Source: Rhopalosiphum padi
Taxonomy: Eukaryota; Arthropoda; Insecta; Hemiptera; Aphididae
Direction of reading: 5' to 3'
Assembly (NCBI RefSeq): GCF_020882245.1
Contig: NC_083599.1
Coordinates: 44,232,748 to 44,296,747 of the forward strand
Length of the DNA: 64,000 nucleotides
Shown: positions 12,366 to 22,354 of the stretch, piece after piece
Layout of the letters: every line of letters begins with the position of its first letter
Position numbering within the stretch: the stretch's first letter is position 1
Made by a program: the position numbers and the translations under genes
Notes under the pieces: model-generated
What the model saw: only the letters and a program-made list of their open reading frames with translations
What the model was told of the DNA's origin: nothing
The model's database searches: none

Positions 12366-13427
12366 TTAGTGCATATGGACAATGGACATGGCATGTCATA
12401 CTGATTAAAGCCATAATCTTCCACGGTCTGTGGATCTTCCAGGATTCTATTAGTTTGGATACTTGGTATCTGACTGGAATTCTTTGGAATTATAATAAAA
12501 ATAAAAATATACAAAATAAAGTATGGTTTAGGTATCGAGTTAAGGTTTGATATTATGTATTTATAATTTTGAATGGTTAAGAATGTTAAGATAAAATTAA
12601 GTTAAACTTAATTAAATTATAATAGGTATAAAAAATACTGTAAACCCTAAATTAAAATATAGAAACTAAGAGAAACCATGTGATTATTATATCTTGAACC
12701 AACTTCAAAAATTATGTGAATATATTATAGCTTTTATAATTTACCATTTGCTGATTGGAGTTGGCAGTAGATAATATTTTGTGTGTATTCTTCTCTACAC
12801 CCTGCAGCACCAATATATTATATACTAAAAAAAATATAATTTTTAGTTTTTTTAAACCGTCATTACAAATATTTTCATGTTATATACCCCATACTCCATA
12901 ATATATATATAATACATATACTTTACCTTCTTCTTCAGATTCAAAAGAATCTGAATCCTTATTAAAATTAGATTTTTGAGCTTGACTACATGGCTTTTTA
13001 TTTTTTAATTCATCGACTTCGTTCGCAGATGAGTCTGAGCTCAAAACCAATTTGTGATGCCATGCTTTCTTGAAATTAGCTATAATTGAAATTTGTAAAT
13101 CATTATTTATTATTAGTATTGTGTTATTATTATTGTATATTTTATGACTTGGAGCTGTGTAAATTATATGAATAACAGTTATACTTACTAAATTCTTTAC
13201 CATTATTTGCCAAATGAATCTTATAGCTTGGCCAATCAATCTGAGGTTCACTTGCTATATTAATGATGTCACTAGTAACAGTAGTCGGTGGTGGTGGCCA
13301 TTTACAATAAATAATAGTCCGGCCATCTAGCTAGACTTGATGTCCTAATCAACCAATGTGTTGGTATAACACTGAATTCGTTTGTATCTGTAAAACTCCC
13401 TATAACCCATCTTTTGGTTTTTGGAAC
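12366..13427 (-). pseudogene. decayed multi-exon gene fragment of an uncharacterised aphid family with a CKWPPP core
   Basis: Four exon-like blocks on the minus strand with splice signals: 13427-13189 (acceptor TTTAG, donor GTAAGT), 13079-12927 (acceptor ATTATAG, donor GTAAAG), 12830-to-about-12750 (acceptor T8-AG, donor GTAAAT) and 12481-12366 (acceptor CCAAAG, donor GTAATA). Phases are compatible at every junction. Block 1 encodes RWVIGSFTDTNEFSVIPTHW, then after a frame change YCKWPPPPTT and WPSYKIHLANNGKEF. Block 2 continues TNFKKAWHHKLVLSSDSS and ends in an acidic Ser/Glu stretch. The pattern 'W.V..F.D....S.VP..W...KWPP...W..Y' matches a family of uncharacterised aphid proteins, some with a DUF4806 C-terminus (from memory). 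The frameshift near 13300-13325 and a second around 12366, plus no visible start exon or C-terminal domain, indicate a pseudogene or strongly truncated copy. The hAT DNA at 13547 begins just upstream. No function is assigned. Confidence 0.5.
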
Positions 13428-13546
13428 CTAAATTGTATTAAAATATTAGAATAAATAATGCATTTTTTTATTATAGGCTTCAAGATAATAAACTAATTAT
13501 TTTACTTATTTTAGGACATTAGCATTTAGCAATATATAACTAAATA

Positions 13547-13974
13547 CAGGGTCGGCTCAATGTGGTAGCAAAATAGGCAGCCGGCTAGGGCGGCACTAAT
13601 GTGGGGGCGGCAAATTTCGAATGAACCAAAATAATTTAATTATTATAATATAATATAGTATGCTGAATTATATGTTCATTGTTCAAAATATAGAAAAATA
13701 AATATGTAATAACTAATAAGTAATAACACTAATAACTAATAATAATATACTATTGATACTCCGTTTACCGAGAACGCACGAAATAAGTCAGGATATATCT
13801 TTTGATCAAATTACCCGATTAGAAGCTGAATCTTTAGCCAAAAAAATAAAAAATTTTAACTTTGTGTGTTGCGTTGTAATTTGGCACTCAATTTTAAATC
13901 AAATAAATTTAGCGAGTAAAGTGTTACAGAAAGTAACATTAGATATATCTGGCGCAGAGAACAACTGTCAATAG
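13547..13974 (+). mobile_element. hAT-type transposon fragment (ZMYM1/DUF4371-like transposase piece)
   Basis: The left end reads CAGGGTCGGCTCA, a typical hAT terminal sequence, followed by a GC-richer G-rich stretch (AGGCAGCCGGCTAGGGCGGC). From about 13753 an open frame reads TRLEAESLAKKIKNFNFVCC then IWHSILNQINLASKVLQ. The pattern 'EA..L...I..F.F......W..IL..IN..SK.LQ' is the conserved region ahead of the hAT C-terminus in ZMYM1-like/DUF4371 transposases. The frame closes at 13974 without the C-terminal dimerisation domain, and the catalytic region is absent. It is a dead fragment. No matching right end is seen. Confidence 0.6.
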
Positions 13975-14264
13975 ACGAAATTAAGTTTAACATAAAATCA
14001 AGAAAACAGTATATAGTATATATAATACCCATCATAGGCGTGCGCAGCACTTTGATTCAAATATAGCACAGTTTTTTTTCTTAATAGGTATAGGTACTCT
14101 GATACTCAGTAGTCAGTTTAGGTAGAGGTTGTTTTGTGGCAATAATACGCTACAGTTAAAAAAAACCATTTAAAGAAGAAAAAAAATATTTTCAAATAAA
14201 AAATCTGTTACACAAAAACACATAGGTAGTTATTACTTTATAATAGGTTAATCGGAACTAATAT

Positions 14265-14690
14265 TTTGAATTTTTCAATTATTTCTCCATAATCAAGTTT
14301 TATACATAATTCTTGTTCAATATACTCATAAAAAGTATAAGCCTTCAAGACGCTCTTGGTTCATACTTCCCCAAAGTTTAGACTTTAAATATTTAGCTTA
14401 GAAAAAGCTCTCTCGCCGGAACAACTTGGACAGGCGTATTATAATAAATAATTCTATTGTTTTATAGAAATAATTAAAAATATTTGCTCTGTCGGATTGA
14501 CCTATAGCTATTGAAGCCACTGAGTAATAGTCGCATCACCGTTGATGAACCTTTAAGCATTTATTCTGTATTTGGAATATATTTTAATAGTCTGATTTCA
14601 CTTTTTAATTCATCAATACTAATATCAAATGTTTTAAACAAATAAGCATCATAATCATTTTCAGTGCTTGTCAGATTGATTAAGTTTAGA
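14265..14690 (-). pseudogene. hAT transposase C-terminal (dimerisation) region, frameshifted remnant
   Basis: Reading the minus strand gives, in order across several frames: NDYDAYLFKTFDISIDELKS (about 14660-14600), SGERAFSKLN (near 14400), SMNQERLEGLYFL (about 14375-14335) and CIKLDYGEIIEKF (about 14300-14270). 'SGERAFSKL...RSSM.QERL..L..L.IE....LDY..II..F' is the hallmark of the hAT dimerisation domain at the transposase C-terminus. Stops and frame changes separate the blocks, so it is inactive. Its orientation is opposite to the fragment at 13547-13974, so it is a second insertion or an inverted rearrangement. Candidate short inverted ends, ATAGGCG plus imperfect sequence, occur at 14034 and ending at 14750. 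Confidence 0.7.
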
Positions 14691-15927
14691 ATCCGCCACA
14701 GGTACGGCACAGCTATAGGCCGCACATATAGACCTCACCCGTGCGCCTATAATAATATATACCTATAATAAGTATATAATTGCAGGTTATCATATAGATG
14801 TAAAGAATCTATAAGAATTGTTATTATCTCTATAATAATAATATGATAATAATTTTATTAGTATCAATAAAACATTTCCGACAATAAATCAATTTTACCT
14901 AGTAAAAAACCGCGTATATTATTACTTATCGACATAATCTCGAAAACAATTCGTTTTTCCGTCGAATACCTTCCATCATATATAATCTATAAGATTGAAA
15001 GGGTTTATTCGTCTGCGATTTTTTAGTTTTCCAAAATAGACCCCCAGATATTTTTTATACTACTATACATATCTTTTTTAATTGTATATAGGTAGAATTT
15101 ATGGCAACCTGTCTAAATAATATATATTGTAGTGTTATACCCTATATATATTATACGGCTAAAGTTATAACAGGTATTAAACCTACGATGCCCGCCGCCC
15201 GGCCGCTAGTCATGTAATATATTATTGTGACGGGTATATATACTTTTATATTATTTAAAAATAATATATATACATACATACACACGCCGTCAGGTTCAAG
15301 CGATAGCTTCGCGGAGTTTTTATTATTATTATTGCGCGCCCGTGCGTTAACTACCCGCATAATATATATATATATACCTATAGCTGTATTAAACCTGCGT
15401 GCAGCGTGTGTCGGTCGTCGTTCGATTGGGTCTCTCGCGTTCTATCCGGAAATCTGGTTAATTTATTTACCGAGGCCCAGGTCCCTCTACATTACACGCA
15501 CTGTAAATATACAATAATAATAATAATATGTTTATTTAGAGTCTGTCGACGGCGGATCGATTTCTCCGTATACGCAGTTAATATAATATATATCTATGCG
15601 TTAGATGTGTGTGTGTGTGTGTAAAAGGTATGTATATATATATATATATTTACAGCACACTCGCAGTCATTAATTTACATTTCTCGTTTTGTCTTCTATA
15701 TGCATTCGTGACGTTGCGGATCCCTTATATATAATACTACCCACACACGTATCTATCGGTGTGATATATATATATATATTTGTGAAAAGGAGACGGCTGT
15801 GCAGTGGCGGCGGCGGCGTTGAACGAGAGGTGTTGAGGTGAAGGAGCAGCAGAAGAGCATGAAAAGAATAATAATAATAATAACAACAACAACAACGACG
15901 ACGACAATATAGCGAGCGTGCGCGCGT

Positions 15928-15935
15928 GAGAGAGA
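15928..15935 (+). promoter_or_regulatory. GAGA-type tract upstream of engrailed
   Basis: GAGAGAGA within the CpG-rich 5' flank, about 0.5 kb upstream of the start codon. In Drosophila, the engrailed promoter region uses GAGA-factor sites within Polycomb response elements. Here this is only a sequence match. Confidence 0.25.
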
Positions 15936-15970
15936 TGTACGCGTGGAGAAGTGGTGTCGTCCTGCGCGCG

Positions 15971-15978
15971 TATATAGG
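15971..15978 (+). promoter_or_regulatory. TATA-like box candidate upstream of engrailed
   Basis: TATATAGG embedded in GC-rich DNA (CGCGCG before, TGGCGGCGG after). An initiator-like TCAATC lies at 16005-16010, slightly further downstream than the usual 30-base spacing. TATA-like words are very common in this AT-rich sequence, so support is weak. The GC-rich setting is what makes this one stand out. Confidence 0.22.
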
Positions 15979-16310
15979 TGGCGGCGGCGGGGTGAACGAA
16001 CAGCTCAATCGGCCGGCCAATAGCACTGGGCGGCGGGTCCGGGGGGCGTGGCCCGGTGGTCGCGCCCGTTGGCCCGCCGGCCCCGCGTAACCATGGCACG
16101 GTGGACGGGCGGAGCCTGTGCGGCGGCCACGGCGGCCCGCGACCAGACGCGCCGGTAGACTCGTTCCGACGACGACGATTACAACAGATCGAGCCGCGGA
16201 GACGAGTCGCACGCCGCCTCCGTAGCCGCCGTTTTTCGGGAATACGCGCGGCCGACCGCGAAACCGTCACCGCGCACACGCGCCAAACAAACGCTATTTA
16301 TAACGTTTAT

Positions 16311-16336
16311 ATTATTATTATTATTATTATTATTAT
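16311..16336 (+). repeat. (ATT)n microsatellite in engrailed 5' leader
   Basis: 26 bases of uninterrupted ATT repeat about 110 bases before the start codon. It probably lies in the 5'UTR, so length variation there could be transcribed. Confidence 0.9.
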
Positions 16337-16448
16337 CGTACGCATTGTCGACGACGTCAGATCGTGTTGATTTGACCTGTTATCGTATATACGCAAGCCC
16401 GCGATTGTCGACTTTTATCGTTTCGCGACGGATCCGGGCCTGCAGGTC

Positions 16449-18129
16449 ATGGCCCTGGAGACGGAACGTTGCAGCCCGAACAACGCTTCGAGCCCCGGCC
16501 CGACGGACAACAACCGGCGGCCCGGGCTGGACGACTGCAGCGATCAGACCAAAGAAGTGGTGTCGTCGTCGTCGTCGTCAACGACAACGTCATCGCCGCA
16601 ACAGCAGTCGCAGCCGGACGTCGCGGTGTCCGCGTTCCGTCCGGTGCGCGACGAGGCGGCTGTGGACGGTGACGAAAATCGAACTCCGAAGGCCGTGGCC
16701 GAGGAATCGTCACTGTTGGTCTGCAGCAAGCCGCTGAGCATATGTTCGCCGCTCCAGAACAAGACCGTCGCCGCCGCGACGACGGCCGATCCGCTCCACA
16801 ACCGTCACGTTTCGCCGCCACCGTTGCAGCAACCCTCCACGAGGAAAAAACCGTCGTCAAACGTTCAGAAAACTCAGCAAGCCACTGCGGACGTGCCGCG
16901 GTGGGTCCACCAGCAGCAACAACACGCCGCCCACAACGGCGATCACGGTCCGCTTCAACCACCGTCCACCGCAGCGGCCGCGGTTGCGGTCGAGTACACG
17001 ATGGCCATGGCCGCGGCAGCCGCCGCTGCCGCCGGCGGTGGCGGTCACGTTCCGCCCGTGTTTCCGTTCAACTCGTGGATGTACCGGTTCAACTTCCTAC
17101 CGATCGTGCCGGCCGCGGCCGAGTATTTCCGGGAAATGCAGCACCACAACCTGCACCACCCGACCGCCGGCGGTGGATCGCCTGAAATGAGCGACGATCG
17201 TCCGACGGCCGCGGCGCTGCACTTACAGTCGCAACACGCCGAGTTCGCGAGGCAACAGCAGCTAACCGGTACGGTGGCCAACCTACACCACCATCATAAC
17301 AATCCGGTAGTTCCGACGCCGCAAGTGGTGCAGTCGGCAGCGCACCAACCCCTGCAGCCACCGCCTCCACCGCCGCCGCCACAACCGTCTTCGCTGCAGC
17401 CGCCGATGATGGCCACCGGTTATGTTTCCCGGCCGGCCAGCACTTCCGGTTCGTCGGACGTATCGTCGTCGTACGGGCCCCCGACGGCCGCCGGCGCCGG
17501 AACCACGAAGAACTGCGGCAGCTACCGTTCGCCGTCACCCCGCTCGCCCAGCCCGTTCCGGTTGGCGTTTTCCGTCGACAACATACTCAGACCGGAATTC
17601 GGTAGCAAACTACATCACCACCTGCAGCAGCAACACCATCATCACCAGCCTTTGCCGCAGCAACACCACTACCGCAACGGCAGGCCGTCGTCTGTGTCGC
17701 CACCGCCGCCGCCGCCTTCCGTGGCCAAAATGCACTTTAACACTCTGCTGCAGAACAAGCCACACTCTCAGCAGTCCATTCCGTCGCTGCATCGGCCCGC
17801 TCCGACCCGTCCCAAAGCCGTGGCTGCCGGACCAAAACGGCCGGTGTCCGCTGTTGCGGCGGAAAAGGCCAATAAGCGTAAACCGGCACAGCAGCCGTTG
17901 CCGGCGTGCTCGCCCGTCATCATCAATAACAACAACAACTATGACAGCGACAACAGCAAGTCGGCGAATGGCGGCCGGAGCGACCACCACCACAAGCCGG
18001 ACGACTCGGGCAATGAACAGGAATCCGCGGGATCGGACGCGACGGGAAGCGGCGACCAGCAATCCAACGATAAGGAGATGTGGCCGGCATGGGTGTACTG
18101 CACCCGGTACTCGGACAGACCGTCTTCGG
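16449..18129 (+). CDS. en: engrailed homeodomain transcription factor, coding exon 1 (residues 1-560 plus first base of codon 561)
   Basis: Encodes the N-terminal 560 residues of a nuclear segment-polarity repressor. The start is well supported: the protein opens MALETERCSP, close to the MALE-D-RCSP opening I know from Drosophila Engrailed, and the ATG has G at -3 and G at +4. Visible in order: Ser/Gln/Pro-rich low complexity; an Ala8-Gly4 run (residues 188-199); a Pro run (about 303-311); the eh1 Groucho-recruiting motif FSVDNILRPEFG (374-385); a His/Gln-rich stretch (about 389-412); a Lys/Arg-rich stretch (about 465-480); an Asn/Asp/Ser-rich acidic stretch; and EH2, WPAWVYCTRYSDRPSSG (545-561), which in the family contacts Extradenticle/Pbx. 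The exon is strongly GC-rich in an AT-rich background. It ends TCGG|GTAAGT, phase 1. The N-terminus and the lack of an Arg-Ser insert after EH2 favour engrailed over invected. Family identity is near certain; en versus inv is less so. Confidence 0.96.
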
Positions 18130-18135
18130 GTAAGT
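18130..18135 (+). other. engrailed intron 1 splice donor
   Basis: GTAAGT directly follows TCTTCGG in the EH2 codons. Reading through gives KCKNIF... and a stop at 18219-18221, which would remove the homeodomain. The donor splits codon 561 after its first base (phase 1), matching the acceptor at 53186. Confidence 0.95.
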
Positions 18136-19283
18136 GCAAAAACATTTTTCATTATCAGGTTTATATGTACATCGTTGAGTTTGCACTCGATTTTCTGCTC
18201 TGCAATGTTGCAAAAGTATAAATTGTCCGCATGGTTATTGGTTTCGAAAGGTCGTTTTCGGTTTTACGGCTTTATTACATAATATTATACCTGAAATTAT
18301 AATTTAGGTATGTGATAATGAACTCGTCATCGACTGTTGCGATGTTTTTTTTTTTTATTCGCCGTCTGTGTTTGCCTATTTCTGGCAGCCAGATTGCCGC
18401 CGTCGCTCAATTATGTAAATTATATTAGATATATATATATTATTTATATGTACGCGCAAAATCGTTTTCAACGCGATTTAATCGACCGGACAGACCGCAG
18501 ATCATAATATGATTACATATTATTATACTACGAGTATTGTATATAATTCGTTTGCTATAGCACATAGTCTATTATATTATATACCTATATATACATAATA
18601 ATGTGTTCGAACGTCTCTAAACGTCGTACGATAATCGTATATTTAAACATTATGCTTAAGTATGCACACACACACGCATAATATATATAATATATATATA
18701 GTCATTAGCGTTTAAATACATAAATTAACATACGAGAAATTAAGTCATTCGTCGCGTATACGCAATGGGAAAAAAAAAATAATCCGCGCGCGATTTTCGA
18801 TTCCGTTCGTTTCTGTATATATATAATATACGCGTATAACGTATAATTTATGCGGATAAATACGAAAGAAATCAAAAAGAAAAAAAATAAACCGTCTCTA
18901 TTCGCCGCCGTCGTATATATACATAATATTATGTACACACGTTGATACGGTCGTACGATATTATATTGTCGCACACGTTGAATGCGATTAACGATTATGT
19001 TGGTATATATAATATATTAATGTGCACTGGTTTAATAATATTATATTATACACTGCAGCGTTATTATGTTTAGATGTCTACAATATAATATGATACGCGT
19101 AGGTGTGTTATTGTACCAACATGTATACACACTCGCATAATGATATAATTATATACATTAATATAATATATTTCGCATTCGTGTCTTGAGCCGATTTTCG
19201 TAATGATATATTCGTTGCACTTGTCGTCGTCGAATGATTGACGACTGCTTTAACATAAATACGACCGATACACACGAAGCGTG

Positions 19284-19287
<4 letters not shown>

Positions 19288-19314
<27 letters not shown>
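19288..19314 (+). repeat. (TG)n microsatellite
   Basis: 27 bases of perfect alternating TG. Confidence 0.95.
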
Positions 19315-22300
19315 TCGAATGTTTTTGTTCCCGTTGTTCGCCTATTATATTATATATATTATTATAAATCGGCCATTTAACGTTTTATGCCCGCGAAACA
19401 TGCGGCGTTGCGTAATGGTAGGCGAAAAGTAAAAGTCATATTATGCCTATATACTTATAAAGTTATAATGCGCACAGCTATTATTTAATAAGCATGTCAA
19501 TGAATGTATTTAAAATGTCGCGACCCTGTGCTGTGGCGGTGGCGGACATTCCACGCGACAATTCGCGATATTATTTCGAAACGGTGTCTTATGCGCTCTC
19601 TATATAGAAACCGAAAAGATGTGTAAAATTGATAATATATTTTAATATAGTCTATATGTCGATAATCGACGCCGTTGTTCAGCGAGGCGACTGTTAAATA
19701 CAATATTTTGAAGGCCGTGAATTCATCACAAGAATATATTAAAACGCTTATATTGCCTATATTATTATTATTGTCGTACATTCGCAATATTATAATTCAA
19801 AATTATATGCCAATATTAAATTCTAGTTATTTTCGGGGAAAAAAATCTTATTCCGGTGTGAACCCTAACCTAACATTATATAATCTCTGGTGTTTCGTGA
19901 CCCACAATATAATGTGTGACGCGTTTTGAACGTATACGTGTTGGTATGGCTTGTCGTTGATTTTCGCACATTTCCAAAGCCCGAGCATATAGTGCAAATA
20001 TTTTTACCGTAAATCAAGAAATATATATGTCGGTAGAAATTTTTCCTATTATTATCTATGGAAAAATTGAAAATACCAAATACTTTATAACTATATAGGT
20101 ACTGCAAGTACCTATTTACATATATATATTTATATTATATCGTGTTCTTGAGCATAAAAACCTCCCTATAATGTTTTATATAATTAGTAACTCCTGCCCG
20201 GCGATATCGCGGTCCGTCACAGATTTTGGTCAATGTGATTAGAATTTCGTGGTAAGTTGATTAATAGACTCCTATTAGGTTTACCGCGATGATCAATAAA
20301 CGGGAAGCGTACTAATCAAATAATTGATTATATATTATATACGCCCACGGTACAGTACATATAATACTATAAGTCGACACTATATACGATTCTGCAGTGA
20401 TATCTGCACATTTAGCATCATTTCAGCTGGCTTCGGCTAATCTTCAGCCGTTTGACTTTTATTAACCTTATTGTTCGTATATAATAAAATAATTTTTGAT
20501 TTAACTAATTATCATCAGCGCAGAAAAGTCAACTCTATCACCGAGGATTATCGCTTGGTTAGTGGTTTTTGGTGTATACAAATATATATATTGAAGTACA
20601 TGTAGTACGTACGGTATATACCTAATTTGTGTGTGTGGTTTGGGTACATTTAGAATAACGTGCAGATTACAATGATATTCGCGCGTTTGGCCCTGCACAA
20701 TATTCACGATGTTTATGTACCTATTTAATATAATATATATAGGTATATGATGGGTATATGCGCAATACACTACGGATGTGATAATTGAAAAATAATATTT
20801 AATTGTGGGATCGCGTGACTTGTCATCGCATGTGTAGAGAGAATTTGTAAACGCGCAGTGTCTCGAAATTATTTTTTCGTGACATTTTTTTTTTTTAACT
20901 GGTTTGTCTATAATGAAAAAAATAAATACCATTATACTTACTAACGCGGATATTCTATTCGGATAATTATTAGTTATATTATGGTGGTCAATAATGATGA
21001 CAAAAATTTGCGTATTCCAATTAATCACCATTTATACGGAGGTCGTGATGACCGTTGTCGTCTATAATAGCGCACAATCTTTATAATGTTCCAATACAGA
21101 GCCACGTATGTAGATTGCATCACGTAACCCCTTAATCTATAGCCGCTGACCATAAATTAAATACTGATGTAAAGAGGTAGTATACTCGATTCCCCTATAC
21201 TATATAGTAATCACAGCGTGTTGACGCGCAAACACAACATTTTTATAATAAAAACAACGGTTGTGTGACCTACCGAAATGTTTTTCGCGGTTTGTTAATG
21301 TCTTGACAATAAATTTATGGGTATTGAGTTGTGATGCTTGCTGCACGATTCCGTTAAAATAACCAGTACCTATATATAAACTCTTCTTGAATATGATGTA
21401 CCTAAGTAATTTAATTTGCCGCAGAATTCTTTAAACGACACCGCCGTACAATTAATCGTCAAATGTATTATACTATGCACAAAATCTACTTGGTATAATT
21501 AATTTTTAAAGTCATTCGAGGTCAAAATTATAATTAACCACTTAGATAATGAAGAACCTCGCGTGTCCTGATTTTGTAATTAAAGCCAAAAATGAGAATT
21601 TTATAAATTATGTCACCTCCAAATATTTTTGGTTGCTTTCCTCCCGCCCTGTACACTAGTCAGCTTAAATGTTTAGCACTGATACTATTAAAAAGCATTT
21701 CAAATAAAGCGAAAGAAGTATACAAACAATTATCTAAGAAATTTGGAAAAAAAAATAGTTTAAAACTTAGCGGTATTTAGGTTGTAATTTTATTTTATTC
21801 TATGAATTAGTTATATAGGTTAAAAATCACAAGATCAGATGATGTAAAAACAAACGTTAAACTATATAAAATATTTCAGATGCCATTGTTTAAGAATGTA
21901 TTTAATATATGCCAAAAATCAATTTAAACGTAGAAAAAATAAAAATCTCAAGAAAAAAATAACTTAACAGAATGTGTATTTCATTGTACCTGCGTTTATT
22001 GTATACACGTGAATCGAATTTATGTAGCTAACGTTTCTTCTCATTAAACCGATAGAAAAGGAAATATGCAGTGAACGTCGTCAGGACGAAATAACGTTTG
22101 ATTTTCATAATACAATAATGCCTAATAATACGCGTGTGTACTGACGATCGTTTACAATATATATGCGCCGTCGAATTGTGGTTTTGTATTATGTACGCGA
22201 AGTTGTGGTGTGTGCATAAAAACTACGGGGGTGGTTTATGCGCTCTCCGTCTGTTATATACATGCGACAAATCCCCAAACGCTCACGCTCTCGCACAGAT

Positions 22301-22330
22301 ACACACCCAATAAATGTGTATAAATAATAC

Positions 22331-22354
22331 GTGTGTGTGTGTGTGTGTGTGTGT
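22331..22354 (+). repeat. (GT)n microsatellite
   Basis: 24 bases of perfect alternating GT in a CpG-richer patch. Confidence 0.95.

Larger units (their letters stand above)
14760..16448 (+). promoter_or_regulatory. engrailed 5' flank: probable promoter and 5'UTR
   Basis: No protein gene is supported here. CpG and GC content rise sharply from about 15160 toward the ATG, with GGCGG/CCGCC-rich DNA from 15800 to 16280, set in otherwise AT-rich DNA. Long overlapping ORFs on both strands in this patch are made of low-complexity Arg/Pro/Ser codons and are best explained by base composition. The stretch also holds a TATA-like site (15971), a GAGAG tract (15928) and an (ATT)n run. The transcription start is not determinable from sequence alone. 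Confidence 0.6.

Noticed and set aside
15670..16279. Two overlapping 180-codon minus-strand frames upstream of engrailed
   Set aside because: They read Arg/Pro/Ser and homopolymer low complexity through a CpG-rich patch and an (AAT)/(GTT) repeat. They have no domain and overlap in two frames, as expected from composition.
16449..18221. 590-residue read-through frame as a complete protein
   Set aside because: It passes a perfect GTAAGT donor within EH2 and loses the homeodomain. The downstream exon at 53187 restores the family sequence exactly.
17089..18282. Long alternative-frame and antisense ORFs over engrailed exon 1
   Set aside because: They are shadows of the GC-rich coding exon, composed of Arg/Pro/Val-rich low complexity.
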